From assembly GCF_026210795.1 (NCBI RefSeq), contig NC_089443.1, forward strand, positions 4,030,001 to 4,094,000: 64,000 nucleotides of DNA. The letters run 5' to 3'. The notes below the pieces were generated by a model. It saw nothing but the letters and a program-made list of their open reading frames with translations, did no database searches and had not been told where the DNA came from. The position numbers were made by a program, and so were the translations under genes. Shown piece after piece: positions 1-11,243 of the stretch; the first letter of the stretch is position 1; every line of letters begins with the position of its first letter. This DNA is from Rhizophagus irregularis (lineage: Eukaryota > Glomeromycota > Glomeromycetes > Glomerales > Glomeraceae).

Positions 1-995
1 TAGGATGCAATACATAGATGGGCGCGGATGTTTGTCAAGGCTTTTAAATTTGTTTCTTCTTCCAATTTGAAGTTGCCTAAATTGCATTCATGGGTTTATC
101 ACATTATTGACTCAATACGATTTTATGGCGCAATAAATGGCTATATCACAGAAACTTACGAAAGTCTTCACAAATATTTCGTTAAAATACCCTACCGAAT
201 TAGCAATAAAAAAGATGTCAAACCTCAGCTTTTACGAACTGTAAGTATTTGGAAATTTATTTATTGTATATATTTATTATATAACTTAAGATGGAAATTA
301 AATTAATAGATAAAACGTCAAGCAATATCTATTAGAATGTCTCAACATTCAGTGAATCCGGCAAAAACACCTCGCACTTGTAAATTTTCTGCAAGACTCT
401 TAGATTTCTCTTTACAAGATGCAAATACATTTTTTAATGAAAAAAAAGATTCCGTAGACAATAAAATGCAGACCGGTTTTGCTAGATTTATAAGTTGTCT
501 GGATTCATATCTAGATTTACTTGATGGGTTCACAATTATTGGTGAAACCTGAATAAATATATACGGATCGGTAACACTGGAAAATGGTGCCATAATGCGT
601 GCCACAAACAGGTATCATAATAAAGTATGGTTTAGCGACATAGCTATTTCAATGGATTCTGAAGAATCAAATGATTATATATCAGACAAAGGACTTTGTT
701 ATGGACAGGTATTTTTCCAATTTATGTAATAATTTATTATAAAGTATTAATAAATATTTATTATTTATAGGCCTTATTGTTAGCAGAAGTATTAACAGAC
801 CCACCGCTAAATCTCGCATTAATTCAATGGTACGATTTTAAATCTAAAAGGAACCCATATTTATATGGATGTCCTCACTTAAAATTGATAGAATTATATA
901 ACTTTGTAACTATAGAGTCTATACATGGTGTCGTTCACATAGTACCCCGATTTGATAAACAAAATGAATATTTCGTAAATAAATATATTTTTTAG
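1..995 (+). pseudogene. 3' part of a Plavaka-type DNA transposase, broken
   Basis: Three exons, 4-240, 310-708 and 771-995, join in phase 0 with GTAAGT and GTATTT donors and TAG acceptors. The first exon is preceded by an AG at 2-3, so the gene begins upstream of the window. The conserved blocks of Plavaka (CACTA-related) transposase C-termini are visible: LHSWVYHIIDSIRFYGAING, then TETYESLHKYFVKIPYRISN, and near the end LALIQWYDFKSKRNP, YGCPHLKL and VPRFDKQNEYFVNKYIF followed by TAG. An in-frame TGA at 550-552 interrupts exon 2, after which the same frame continues as INIYGSVTLENGAIMRATN, so this copy is a relic of a cut-and-paste transposase that would act on element ends in the nucleus. 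Family placement is from remembered motifs; the exact superfamily name is less certain than the transposase identity. Confidence 0.75.
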
Positions 996-1834
996 TCACT
1001 TGATATAGGAGTTTTGATTTATTTTAATAAAATTATATCCTTAAAGAATTTATGGTCACGTTTCCCATATCATAAATAAAATGCAGATTTATTTATTTAA
1101 TTATTAACAACACGGGTGTGACATAAATAAATCGTGACTGAAATTTGTGTTCAATTTGTGTTCAATTTGTGTTGATAATTCTGGTAAAAAATTATTAATT
1201 TTGGCCAAATTTCGTTAAATTTGTTAAATTTGTGTTGAGTTTGTGTTGAATTTGTGTTGCGTAATTTTTTATTTATCACAAGGGGATGATATTTAGTAAT
1301 TGCATGTACGACGTACAAGATTTTTTTTTATGATTTTTTTAAGAAATGTACGCAAAATATTTAATCAGAATATAATTGTTTTATTTTTAAATATGATATA
1401 TTGATGATTTTTTTTAAAAAAAAAAATTGATTTTTTTAAAATTCAATAGAATGTGCTAATAATAAATTGGTTTATTTTTAAATATAATATATTGATATTT
1501 ATATTTAAATAACCAAAACATGTACATGATTTTTAATTATTTTTAATTGAAATCAAACTAAGATTTTTTTTTAAAAAAAATTAAAATAAATTAAGTGATT
1601 TATATTTATATTTAGAATCATGATATTTATATTTAGATAATCCATATCCGCATGAGATTTAATTAATATGTTTAATGATGAAAAGTCTAATAAATTAAAT
1701 TTTAATTGAAACGAGAAATAAAATTAAACCAAAGAGGTATTATTCAAATTTTATTTAAAGTGACATTTTACGACTTTCTTTCAAATTTTTACTCATCCCA
1801 AAATCAAATTATAAAAATCAAATCTAATCTAATA
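996..1834. other. Non-coding, AT-rich; short TTCAATTTGTG repeats
   Basis: No coding signal is seen. Between about 1139 and 1262 a short motif of the type TTCAATTTGTG or TTGAATTTGTG recurs about six times around a GGCCAAATTTCG segment. That wording is also seen in the subterminal parts of the transposons further right, so this may be the remnant of an element end. Homopolymer A and T runs fill the rest. Confidence 0.4.
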
Positions 1835-2459
1835 ATGCCTCACCACACACGTCGTCGTTCCCACTATAACGTCCATTGGAACTGGGCTATGATGGACGAA
1901 CTTGTTGACATACGCCGAGACAGAAACCGCGCCTACCACAATATTAATGGTAGAAGCCGCCAAGATTTTTGGGACTCTGTTGCCAATAGGTTCATATGAC
2001 TAATATCTATAATTTCTTTAAGAAAGAATTTAAATTCAAATTAACCAATCCATTTAATTGAATCAGAATAAATAGAATATTTCGAACGAGGGTTTCCGGG
2101 CAACAGTGCAGCCAAAAGTGGAGGAACCTCGTCAGGGATTACCATGTAAGTAAATAAATAAAATTACATTCATATAAATTAAATGTATTTACCGAATATT
2201 CAAACTGATTTTGATATTTAGAACTATGTCCTTTATCGTAATGGTAACCCTGGGCGGCAGCTGTGGACGCGTACCGGTGCAAGATATTATCGTGAATTTA
2301 GAACGAGATTTTGGGAGAGGCCGGGTAATTATACTATAATAAAATTTATAATTAATATTTACGTTCATGTTTTAAATTTGATAAATTTGATCAATTTTAG
2401 TCACGCGTGATGATCGTAGGGCAAGGAGAAACTTACCTACATATCGTATAAGAAGATAA
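1835..2459 (+). CDS. Small Myb/SANT-like DNA-binding domain protein, four exons
   Basis: Exons 1835-1989, 2076-2145, 2222-2324 and 2401-2459 give an uninterrupted 128-residue protein; the last three junctions use AG acceptors and GTAAGT or GTAATT donors, while the first donor (GTTCAT) is weak. The ATG at 1835 was chosen because coding composition and higher GC start there. The protein opens with a basic stretch (HHTRRRSHYN), then a tryptophan-spaced helical domain: WAMMDELVDIRRDRNRAY, DFWDSVANR, CSQKWRNLVRDYH. This resembles the trihelix/MADF group of Myb-like domains found on transposon-associated and regulatory proteins. The C-terminus (YYREFRTRFWERP, then RRARRNLPTYRIRR) is strongly basic. 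A broken relative lies at 8246-8608 on the other strand. The target and role are unknown; it may be an accessory gene of a transposon. DNA binding is inferred from the fold pattern only. Confidence 0.65.
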
Positions 2460-2830
2460 TTATTTTTATTTTTTTATTATTTATTAAGTGAGTAGCTAGG
2501 CCCAGTCCGTACCAAATATCGGCTGGAAACTCACTTTTTTTTGGGCTGTGACTGATACTGACGTCCACGCCGTACAGCCTGGGTACTATTTTATAAAATA
2601 GTAGCGAACAAGTATCAAATGTGTATTTTTTTTATTAAGTTATAATAAAAATTAGAATTTACTTTAATTTTTAACATAAAAATTGTAAATAATAAAAAAT
2701 TCGTAAATAAAAATAAATTTGCTTTCCCAAACTTAAAAAAAAAGGTGTTTATATAAAAGAAAAGGTGTTTATATTATTTTTGATTATTCAATAGTATCAC
2801 ATGCCCCTTGTATACGTTCTACTGCATATG
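2460..2830. other. Non-coding with a GC-richer patch and a perfect 20-bp palindrome
   Basis: Downstream of the small Myb-like gene a GC-richer patch (about 2490-2580) is followed at 2584-2603 by the perfect palindrome TACTATTTTATAAAATAGTA. It could be part of the 3' UTR or the end of a small element; no gene is seen. Confidence 0.4.
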
Positions 2831-3535
2831 CAGTTTACAATCTCGTAAATTTTCAAAATATTTCAACCGTAATATTACGCAGGTTTACAGTTTCGTAAAT
2901 TTTCGAAATATTTTAACCGTAATATTACGCAGGTTTACAGTTTCGTAAATTTTCGAAATATTTCAACCGTAATATTACGCAGGTTTACAGTTTCGTAAAT
3001 TTTTGAAATATTTTAACCGTAATATTACGCAGGTTTACAGTTTCGTAAATTTTCAAAATATTTCAACTGTAATATTACGCAGGTTTACAGTTTCGTAAAT
3101 TTTCAAAATATTTTAACCGGAATATTACGCAGGTTTACAGTTTCGTAAATTTTTGAAATATTTTAACCGTAATATTACGCAGGTTTACAGTTTCGTAAAT
3201 TTTCGAAATATTTTAACCGTAATATTACGCAGGTTTACAGTTTCGTAAATTTCGAAATATTTCAACCGTAATATTACGCAGGTTTACAGTTTCGTAAATT
3301 TTCGAAATATTTTAACCGTAATATTACGCAGGTTTACAGTTTCGTAAATTTGCAGAATATTTTGACCGTAATATTGCGTAAATCTTACGATATTGAAAAC
3401 TTACGTAATATTTTAACCGTAATATCACATAAATCTTACGAAATTGTAAACTTACGTAATATTTTGAAATTTTTCGAAATATTGTGCCATAAACTTTCGT
3501 AAACTTACAAAATCGTAAACTTACGCAATTTTTCG
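2831..3535. repeat. 50-bp minisatellite array, about 11 clear units plus a decayed tail
   Basis: The phrase GGTTTACAGTTTCG returns at 2882, 2932, 2982, 3032, 3082, 3132, 3182, 3232, 3281 and 3331, giving a strict 50-bp period with one single-base deletion. Each unit holds the 12-bp palindrome CGTAATATTACG and a TTTCGAAATATTT-type segment. From about 3370 to 3535 the units become degenerate and rearranged but keep CGTAATATT and CTTACG wording. No reading frame runs through it. The uniform period with substitution-only differences argues for unequal crossing-over or gene conversion. Confidence 0.95.
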
Positions 3536-5379
3536 CGCTATAAAATTTCCTGATGACAGATCAATAATTCTATAATAAATCAATTTAATAAATTAAAAGC
3601 ATGAGTTAAATACAATAGAAATCTAAAAAATTAATGATTGTAAGTCAAAACATTATGCTTTAATACTCAAGAATCATAATTCATCAACCTAAAGTTGAGG
3701 ATTAACCGGATACCTTGCTTTAGATTCAGCGACACTGCCTAAGTTGGATGGGGTGTCACAGGTACACTTTAAGAAGACTCATTATGACTCTCTTGTAAAA
3801 AAGATAAGTATATTCGAAAATACCAAATATGAATTCACCTTAGAAATTTAGCAGGAAACCCCTATAAACAACTGCAGTTTCATCATTACCAAAATCATTG
3901 AACTTAGAGATACAATGAAAAAGTAAATGAGAATGACGGCTTTAAAAAAAAAATACAAATATATTCTTAACTTTGACAATGCATCCTTATTCTTTGGCCT
4001 GGAATTCTCATATGACTAAATTATTGTTGTTTGTAATTTGATCCATTGAATCCACCATAAATTGCCAGGCAAAGCAAACTTTTATTAGACAACTATAGCT
4101 TCATCAATAAACATTGCAATGTGTTTGGATGAATGAACTCCCTGTTTAATAAATTTTAAATGGGCAAACGTGGTCCTAAAACCCATTACAAGATAGGCTG
4201 CAAGAAGTACAAAGCAACCTACCTAACCTACGAGTGGGTTTAAGGGTTAGGGAATCAATTATACGCCAAACACACACAAGTTGGTATGGAGTTAAAGTCT
4301 TACAAACTAAAAATTATTTTTGCCACTTAATTTTCCAATAATCAATGTTATAAAAAAGTTACTTATGACTTAAGCCTACTTAATTATATATAAAATGACA
4401 CTTTGAACAGACAGAGCTCATGATATATGAGAATATCCCATCATGCCTATTTTAATTCTTGATTAAAGGATTTTCATTACATTATCAAACTGATTATATA
4501 AGTTTTACGCCTATATAACATAAGCTTATACCTATATAATTAATCAAACAAGTCCTCTTTTTCCTATAACACACTATGCACGATGGCAAACGATATAGGA
4601 GACAGACTCTACTTTTCAGAAAGAAAGTTTTTTTTTTAAAAAAAAAAAATGTACAAAATAAATAATCTTAAATAAAATAGTGGTTAAATTGACTTTTTAG
4701 AAATTAATAATAGGCCTTATAGCCTTATAATATACGCGATCATTTAATATACACGATTATTTAATCAGACAATTTATTAAATTTGGTATTACATAAACTT
4801 AATCAACCTGATAATTGTTTAGTCTCTTTATAGGTGGATATTTCTTAAATTATCACCTGAACTTTTCAATTTTTTGCAGAATTGAAAATGGAAACCAGAA
4901 AAGTATTCTGATTCAGAATTTTTTTTTAAGAAATGTGTTTGTTATTTTGTAAATTACCAGTTAGAATTGGCTTAAACTTTAAAGTTCTTACTTACGCAAA
5001 TATTACGCAAATATATTTTTTTGATCTGTATAAGAACGTCAAATATAATAACCATTCCATTTTTAACAAAATAACAATTACTTTTTAAACTTGAAAATGT
5101 TATATCTTAGACAAACATTTTATAGTTTTATACATCCATTTTATTTTATATTATTATCACTCGACATTATGGTATAATGTTTAGAATAATGATGTTTCAT
5201 ATTATCATTTACTTGTAAAATTTACTAAATTTATTCAATGTAATATTGTTATAAAATGCATAATTTTATAAAAAAATTAGAATATTTGCTAAGATTTATA
5301 ACTATGTATAATTTAATATTATTATTAATAACTATGATTAAAGGATATGAAGTATTTTAGTATAAATAAAATAACTTAC
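3536..5379. other. Non-coding stretch, nothing recognised
   Basis: No open frame, splice-bounded exon series, tRNA or inverted-repeat element was recognised here. Several poly-A and poly-T runs and isolated GC-richer islands (for example around 3670-3770) are present but do not form a pattern I can name. Confidence 0.4.
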
Positions 5380-6548
5380 CGATAAAGAATCAACCATCTT
5401 ATTTCTGCTCCTAGAAGGTATCATTAATTCTTTTGTTATATTATCTAATTCTTTAATGGCGGGTAAATTTTTTCCATTTCACGAAACCTTAAAGGTTTCT
5501 CTTACGAAATTAACTAAGATATCGAACCCTCCATTTCTTGTTTATTCTGAAATATTAACAGCTACAAGCTGTCAGCTTAGAATCTTTTAGACAAATTCTT
5601 CATCAACATAATCTATAAGTTCCTTTTGAGATAAACTTCCGGTAGATGCTCTATAATTAAATTAATAATTAATACAAACAGTACTATTTAGTTAGCTACG
5701 AAACAATTAAATAAATACCTGTTTTTTCGTATTTCTTTAAATTCTTTTACAGAAGTTAAAATAATTTGATTAAACTTGTTTCTGAAATCTATAAAAAATT
5801 TTCAGGTTTTTTCGAGATACTAGCTTTTAGCTTCATTTGAGTGTATTTTAATTTTGAAAATTTTTGTTATTAACTCATCAAAAACTTCATCACGTAGACT
5901 TCTCGCACGTAAAAAAAGACACTTGACACTTTCGTCCCATAGACGAATTTTATCCTAAAATATTAAAAATACATTATTTAAAAGATTTAGACATAATAAA
6001 TATTATCATGTTAATTTAATACTTACGTTCGTAATTTTAATGAATGATGAGATAGCAACATCGTTTTGTTCATTTCTAGTGCCAATCTTAAAATTTCTGG
6101 ATGGTTGACGAGCCAAGCAACTATTTCTAAATTTGATTTTAATTGAAATACTTCAGGTTTTTTATGATCTTCCGTCTTACCCACATTATCATTATCATCA
6201 TCATCATTATCATCATCATCATCATCATCATCATTACTACTTTTTTCATTTACTACTACAACTTCTTTATTAGCAGATTCAGCAGCTTCTTTATTACTAT
6301 GGTTTTTACTTTTTTTTATCAACTGATTGGCCTTCTCAATGTTAATATCTCTTCTTTTTTTTGTAATTTGTTTTTTTCAATCCTATTATACATATTTTTG
6401 GTATTTATTAATTATTCTTCTTATATATAACTATATAAGCAAAACTTACTATAAATTTACAAGAGAGTTATATCTACATACCTCCTTCAACTTCCATTTC
6501 TTGATTATCATCAGACGATTTATTAGGTGATTTACGTTTAGTCGTCAT
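5380..6548 (-). pseudogene. Decayed copy of a lineage-specific repeated gene family, four exon remnants
   Basis: Reading the minus strand from ATG at 6548, exon 1 (6548-6482, MTTKRKSPNKSSDDNQEMEV) has a GTATGT donor. Exon 2 runs to about 6014 and contains an acidic run of mostly aspartate (6180-6240) and FQLKSNLEIVAWLVNHPEIL; it ends at a GTAAGT donor only if a frameshift near 6070 is accepted. Exon 3 starts after the TTTTAG at about 5956 (DKIRLWDESVKCLFLRARSL) and carries in-frame TAG and TGA codons. Exon 4 (about 5650-5380) carries further stops. The exon plan and spaced motifs (CLFLRAR, FRNKFNQIILTSVKEF) parallel the intact gene at 20051-21412 (CLFLHTR, WRNTFNTKLTALVSEM), so both belong to one family. 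I do not recognise the family. Two of the stops, in a W and an R/W context, fit C:G to T:A changes. Confidence 0.6.
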
Positions 6549-8245
6549 AATATAAAAAAAAAATATGAGCGAAAAAAAGTGGAACAACCTTTTTGTTTAA
6601 AAGTAGGTGATATATATCGAGAAAATATGAATGAACAAAAAAAGTAGAGCAACTTTCTTGCTCAAAAAAGTAGGTGATAAATATCGAATGAACAAAAAAA
6701 AGGGCGAGGTTATCATGATATAAATTTGAGATTTTAGTTATTGTAATTATGATTGTAGTATTTAATTGGAAAATATACATGATCTCAATGTCATTGTGTA
6801 TCTTGTAGAATGCAGGATCAGTTAAAAATATCAGGAGATGGGAAAACTAAAAATTATGATTTCTAGAAGATCGAAAATTAAATTTAATTTATATAAATAA
6901 TTTGTATTTCATTTAATAATAAAAGTGAATACTAGACACTTTTTTTATATAGAAGATTACTTCAAATCAAATTTTTACAGTTCAAATCTTTATGATCTGT
7001 TATTGCGTATTTATAATTCAATTTCATAAATTTTATTATAATTTTTTAGGCTATATAAGGAGTGAGAAGAAAAATATTAGAAGAAAGGAGTGAGAAGAAA
7101 TTAATCATTTGAAGTATCATTTTATGTGATACAATGATATGCACCAAACTCAAAAAGTATAGCCATTATAGCTACTATTATCATTCAGCAATGCAGATTA
7201 TTGATAATTGCATTAAATTACGTAATGTTAATGATACTATTATTGCATAAGATATTTCCAAATAACCCAATCAAACCTTTGTACTCATATGTGACTGATT
7301 ACTAAATTTGTGAAAAGACAAGACAACTTTTTAACATATGATTTTTTGTATATTATTGTACAATTATGAAAAGAAAGTCGTGATTCAATAATAGCAGTTT
7401 ATAGATTATGTAAAGCTACAAAATTTAAGTAAATGAATTTACATTTCAATAGTACCTTTAAATAGAAATTTATTATAAACTTAACTGCTAAAGAAAGAGA
7501 AATTTTTTAAATGATAAATGGATAAAACATAGTACAGTTTGATGGTTGTTAGAATACTCTCAAAATAATTTTCATGATTAATTGTGAAGGTTATAATTAA
7601 AATATTCCAATTGAAATAATACAGTAACGATCTGCTTATTTGCTTATTTGCTTATTTAATGATTTAGCATATTTTATTATTTTATGTTTAATTTAAGCAG
7701 TAAAGTAAATAGTATATAAATTTTTTTCCAAATAATGAAAGATACATCGTTTAGAAAATAAAAAAATTGAATGTTGTACAGCAATATAATATTAAGCAAA
7801 AAATTAAATATTGTACAGCAATATAATATTAAGCAAAATTAAATATTGTACAGACATCAATATAACAAAATAGTAATTATGATTTGAAAGATTTCAATTT
7901 CATATGAAGTAAGGTGAGCGTAAATGGAGAGGCGAAATTATTCAATTTCAATGATTTTATAATATAAAGGTGAGCCTTGTAAATGGTAAGGTGTAGGTGA
8001 TGAGTGACGGAGAGGTGTAGGTGATGAGTGACGGAGAAATGTAGGTGATTATGATGAGTGTGAACGGAGAGGTGATATAGGTGAGCATATTGGTAAATGT
8101 AGTGGTGAGGATGACGGAGTTGTTGTATGGCTCATTGTGTTGATTTTGTGAGCAATATCATAAATTGTTTCTAAATAAATAATCAGATTAATTTATGAAT
8201 TAAATAAAAAAAAATAAAATATTTACGTGTTTTTCAATATTTACG
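6549..8245. other. Non-coding, with three groups of short direct repeats
   Basis: At 6566-6710 a roughly 75-bp segment (GTGGAACAAC or GTAGAGCAAC, then AAGTAGGTGATA, then ATATCGA) occurs twice. At 7755-7860 the phrase TTGTACAGCAATATAATATT is repeated at a 45-50-bp spacing, with a third partial copy. At 7980-8110 GTGTAGGTGATGAGTGACGG occurs twice, followed by looser copies. No gene was seen. Confidence 0.6.
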
Positions 8246-8608
8246 TCATTTTTCCCAAAAACGTTCACTGAATTTCTTGTAGTACTTCACTCCTAGAGCA
8301 CTTCTCCTTCCCTTTGGCTGACCATCGATATATAATTGCATTTTCTAATAAAATTATATTAGTACTATTTAATATACTAAAATAGTAGTTGAACTTAAAA
8401 TAATGTTTATATACTTTATAAGCTCGCACTAAGCCATTAAATTTTTCTTTACATTGCCTCCCGTATATGTAATTCTGAATTCAAGGTTTATTTTGCTTGC
8501 TAGCTCTTTCCAAAAGTTATGCTTCATATTACCACTAAGTTTGTGAAAATTATCATTTTCATTTTTTCTTTCATTAATTAAAACTCGCAATTGTCTATCA
8601 GTCCACAT
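8246..8608 (-). pseudogene. Myb/SANT-like gene, relative of the one at 1835, with one frameshift
   Basis: On the minus strand exon 1 runs 8608-8415 from ATG (MWTDRQLRVLINERKNEN, then HNFWKELASKINLEFRITYT) to a GTATAT donor. Exon 2 runs 8344-8246 (KMQLYIDGQPKGRRS, then VKYYKKFSERFWEK, TGA). Near 8445 the reading frame must shift by one base to continue as RQCKEKFNGLVRAYK, which aligns with QKWRNLVRDYH of the gene at 1835; the C-terminal blocks YYKKFSERFWE and YYREFRTRFWE match as well. Exon 1 has 194 bases where 195 would keep phase, consistent with one lost base. This is therefore either a recently broken paralogue or a base missing in the assembly. Role as for the paralogue: probable DNA-binding domain, target unknown. 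Confidence 0.6.
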
Positions 8609-8611
8609 GTT

Positions 8612-8866
8612 ATTAAAGAATTAATGAAATATTAATGAAAATAAAAGAATTAATGAAATGAAAGAATTTTGAAAAGGAGTGGAAAAAAAAATCTGTGTAG
8701 AAAAAATAAAATCAAATTACGCCTACAATCTATGAACACAAGAATTAATGAAATATTAATGAAAACGAAAGAATTAATGAAACAAAAGAAGTGGGAAAAA
8801 AAAAATCCATGTAAAAAAAATAAAATCAAATTATTATGATGAATACAAGAATTAATGAAATATTAA
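8612..8866. repeat. Tandem repeat of about 125 bp, left part of a split array
   Basis: Two units share the order GAATTAATGAAATATTAATG, GAAAACGAAAGAATTAATGA, a poly-A tract with ATCCRTGTA, AATAAAATCAAATTA, and CTACAATCTATGAACACAA. The array resumes at 10279-10392 with the same order, so the 1412-bp element between them was inserted into a repeat unit. Confidence 0.75.
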
Positions 8867-10278
8867 CAGTCACTGGTCATTTCAGCAAAATTAGTGGTGA
8901 GATTTTTTGTACTATGATATTATAATAAAAATTCTTAATATGATACAGTCTTTAGGTATATAATATTTATTTAATATTTAAATTCGGCTAAATTAGTTTG
9001 ATTAGTTAAAATTCATTAATTTTTAAATTATAATTCTGGCCAAAATTTTCTTAATTCCGGCCAGATTCATAATGCCGGCCTAAATTTTGTTAAAATCGGA
9101 ATTTTTAGGTCAAAGGTAACACCATATTTATGCAATGTAACACTTTTTCTAACAATAGTAAACATGTTCGTTCAAGGTTTGAAAAATATTTTTAAACCTT
9201 TTAAAAGTCAAAAACTTCACTTTATTCAGTTACATCTGGCCAGTGAAGGTTGTCAATTATATGGTTATTTTGATATAGCAATCTAATAAAGTATTAAGAA
9301 AACTTTTTTAACTTTTTTCTTTTGCTTATTTTTTTTAAATATATTATAAATATCTTTTATTTTAACGTTACTTTAGATATAAAAAAAACATTTTACTTAT
9401 TCATATTATACTATTTGTATTTATGGTTTAACAAGGTAAGCAAACCTAATATCCAATTTGAATTTTTCTATAAATAAATAATTTTTGCTTTATTTTCTTG
9501 TTAAATGAACTAAAATTTAAAAATTTTAAAGTTTTTTTTTAATAAATTACAAAAATTTACATGATTACTACAATACCAATATTTAAGCATTAAAGGTCTA
9601 ATGTAGATAAACAAAAAAACATTATATTTTGACTAGTTTTGCGATTTAAAATTATTTATGACACCCAAATAGACCTAATAATATTATTCTAATAAAAAAA
9701 AAATTCTTATTAGCGTCTAATTAAAAAATTTTAACAAAATTTATAAATAACAAAAAATCTGGTATAATAATCACCCTTCTAAGCTTAACAAAAGTTGTTT
9801 GTTTCGCCATATTATGGCTAGAAATAAAATAATTAATGGTTAAAAAAAGCTTTTGCTAAAAGTTTTATTGAAATCAAAAAAATTTTTTTTTATTATAAAA
9901 ATTAACTTTTTGCAGTTTACACAAAAACTACCTAAATAACTACCTTTTTCAACTTAGTAAATCTTTTTCTTCTCGTAAAATTACATATATTTTTATTGTT
10001 TAAACTGTATTTTACATCTACTTTTAAGTTGCATCTGGAGGAAAACTTCATTTTTGAGACGAATTTTCTTGTATATGCAAAAAAAAAAATTATTATTACT
10101 AAAGAGGAAATGATGATGAAAATTTATAATACACATGACGAACTATTAATTTACTTAATTTGTATAAGCGTTGTATTAAGAATTTCTTTTTTTAGCTACA
10201 TGATGAAATATTCAATTATGGTTACACAAAATTATTTTAATTAATGATCAGCAAGTGATCTGAAATGACCGCTGACTG
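8867..10278. mobile_element. 1412-bp non-autonomous DNA element with TTAA target duplication
   Basis: The ends are inverted copies: CAGTCACTGGTCATTTCAG at the left and, read inward from the right, CAGTCAGCGGTCATTTCAG. TTAA flanks both sides (8863-8866 and 10279-10282). The surrounding tandem repeat supplies an empty-site reference: intact units read AATATTAATGAAAAC, so one TTAA has been duplicated on insertion. TTAA specificity is characteristic of piggyBac-type transposases, but the terminal sequence is not the usual CCY start, so the superfamily is left open. No convincing gene lies inside; the 82-codon frame at 9996-10244 is AT-rich and runs into the terminal repeat. A solo end of the same family is seen at 27212-27310. 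Confidence 0.8.
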
Positions 10279-10392
10279 TTAATGAAAACGAAAGAATTAA
10301 TAAAACGAAAGAATTTTGTAAAAGGAAAAAAAAAATCCGTGTAAAAAAAATAAAATCAAATTATTACGCCTACAATCTATGAACACAATAAG
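10279..10392. repeat. Right part of the split 125-bp tandem repeat
   Basis: Continues the unit interrupted by the TTAA element: TTAATGAAAACGAAAGAATT, the poly-A tract with ATCCGTGTA, AATAAAATCAAATTA, and CTACAATCTATGAACACAA. Confidence 0.75.
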
Positions 10393-10451
10393 AAATTGCA
10401 ATGATGTGGAATAAATAGTTTAAACAAATTTGTTAAACAAATTTGGATAAG

Positions 10452-10539
10452 CCATGGGTATGCCGTGGGTGTGTCGCAGGTGTATCGTGGGTGTCTTTAT
10501 GATAAATTAAAGCATTTACCGTAGGTAAGTCGTAGGTCA
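10452..10539. repeat. 11-bp GC-richer repeat (RTCGTGGGTGT type), six copies in two groups
   Basis: Four adjacent 11-bp units occupy 10452-10495 (GCCATGGGTAT, GCCGTGGGTGT, GTCGCAGGTGT, ATCGTGGGTGT). Two more lie at 10518-10539 (ACCGTAGGTAA, GTCGTAGGTCA). They stand out from the AT-rich surroundings, and no frame uses them. Confidence 0.7.
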
Positions 10540-10882
10540 TTTGAGGATTTACTATAGAATAATAAAGATGTTTTTATACACATAATTATCTTTTATGGTG
10601 GTTGATTTAGAGGTTCAATCGGAGAAGTTTTACCACAACATTTATTTTATTTTGACAATGGCTTAAAATTAATGAAAATTGATTTAATTGGTCTGCTAAT
10701 AACAATCATGATGTTTAACGAATTTGTTTTATTAGTTTTGATGTTCAAAAAATATAATCGTAAATTAAATCATACTTTATCTATTATTTTATTAAATCGT
10801 AAACTTTAATACTCTACTACTAAATTAACTAAATTATTGTTTTACGAGCATTTTCTATTTTATTAAGTATAGTTTTTCTGAG
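10540..10882. other. Non-coding, nothing recognised
   Basis: AT-rich sequence between the 11-bp repeats and the hAT-like MITE, without frames, repeats or splice-bounded exons that I can support. Confidence 0.35.
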
Positions 10883-10890
10883 TCAACCAC

Positions 10891-11235
10891 CAGCGCAGAA
10901 AAAAATCTTGGAAAAATTTCAGAAAAATTCCGGTTAAATATAAAAATTCTGGAAATTTATTTTTTCAACCGGTAAGAAGTTTAATTATAATCGTGCATAC
11001 ACAATATAGAGTAACCAGAAAAGACGTACTGGCTTTAAATAATTATATTGTAATAAACTACAAATAATAAATAATAAAATAAAGATAAAAAACTTTTTTG
11101 CGATATAAATTTATTAAATAAAATTTCCGGTATTTACAAAATATTCCAGAACAATTCTGGGATTATAAGATTTTACCAGTTTTATCAGAAATTTACCGGA
11201 AAAACCAGTTAAATTATAATGGATTTTCCACGCTG
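10891..11235. mobile_element. hAT-like MITE, 345 bp, with 8-bp target duplication
   Basis: The left end reads CAGCGCAGAAAAAAATC and the inward-read right end CAGCGTGGAAAATCC. The flanks are TCAACCAC (10883-10890) and TCAATCAC (11236-11243), an 8-bp duplication with one mismatch. A CAGCG-type terminus plus 8-bp duplication is the hAT signature. The interior is AT-rich with CCGGT or ACCGG clusters near both ends and no gene. Confidence 0.75.
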
Positions 11236-11243
11236 TCAATCAC

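Noticed and set aside
2831-3535. Possible CRISPR array (regular short repeats)
   Set aside because: Units are contiguous 50-bp repeats with no unique spacers, in an intron-rich eukaryotic genome.
6143-6780. Three hydrophobic frames near 6.1-6.8 kb
   Set aside because: Shadows of the aspartate-rich exon and AT repeats; no start context, no homology.
9996-10244. 82-codon frame at the right end of the TTAA element
   Set aside because: Runs into the terminal inverted repeat, composition is low complexity, and a similar frame at 27236-27310 is only the shared element end.
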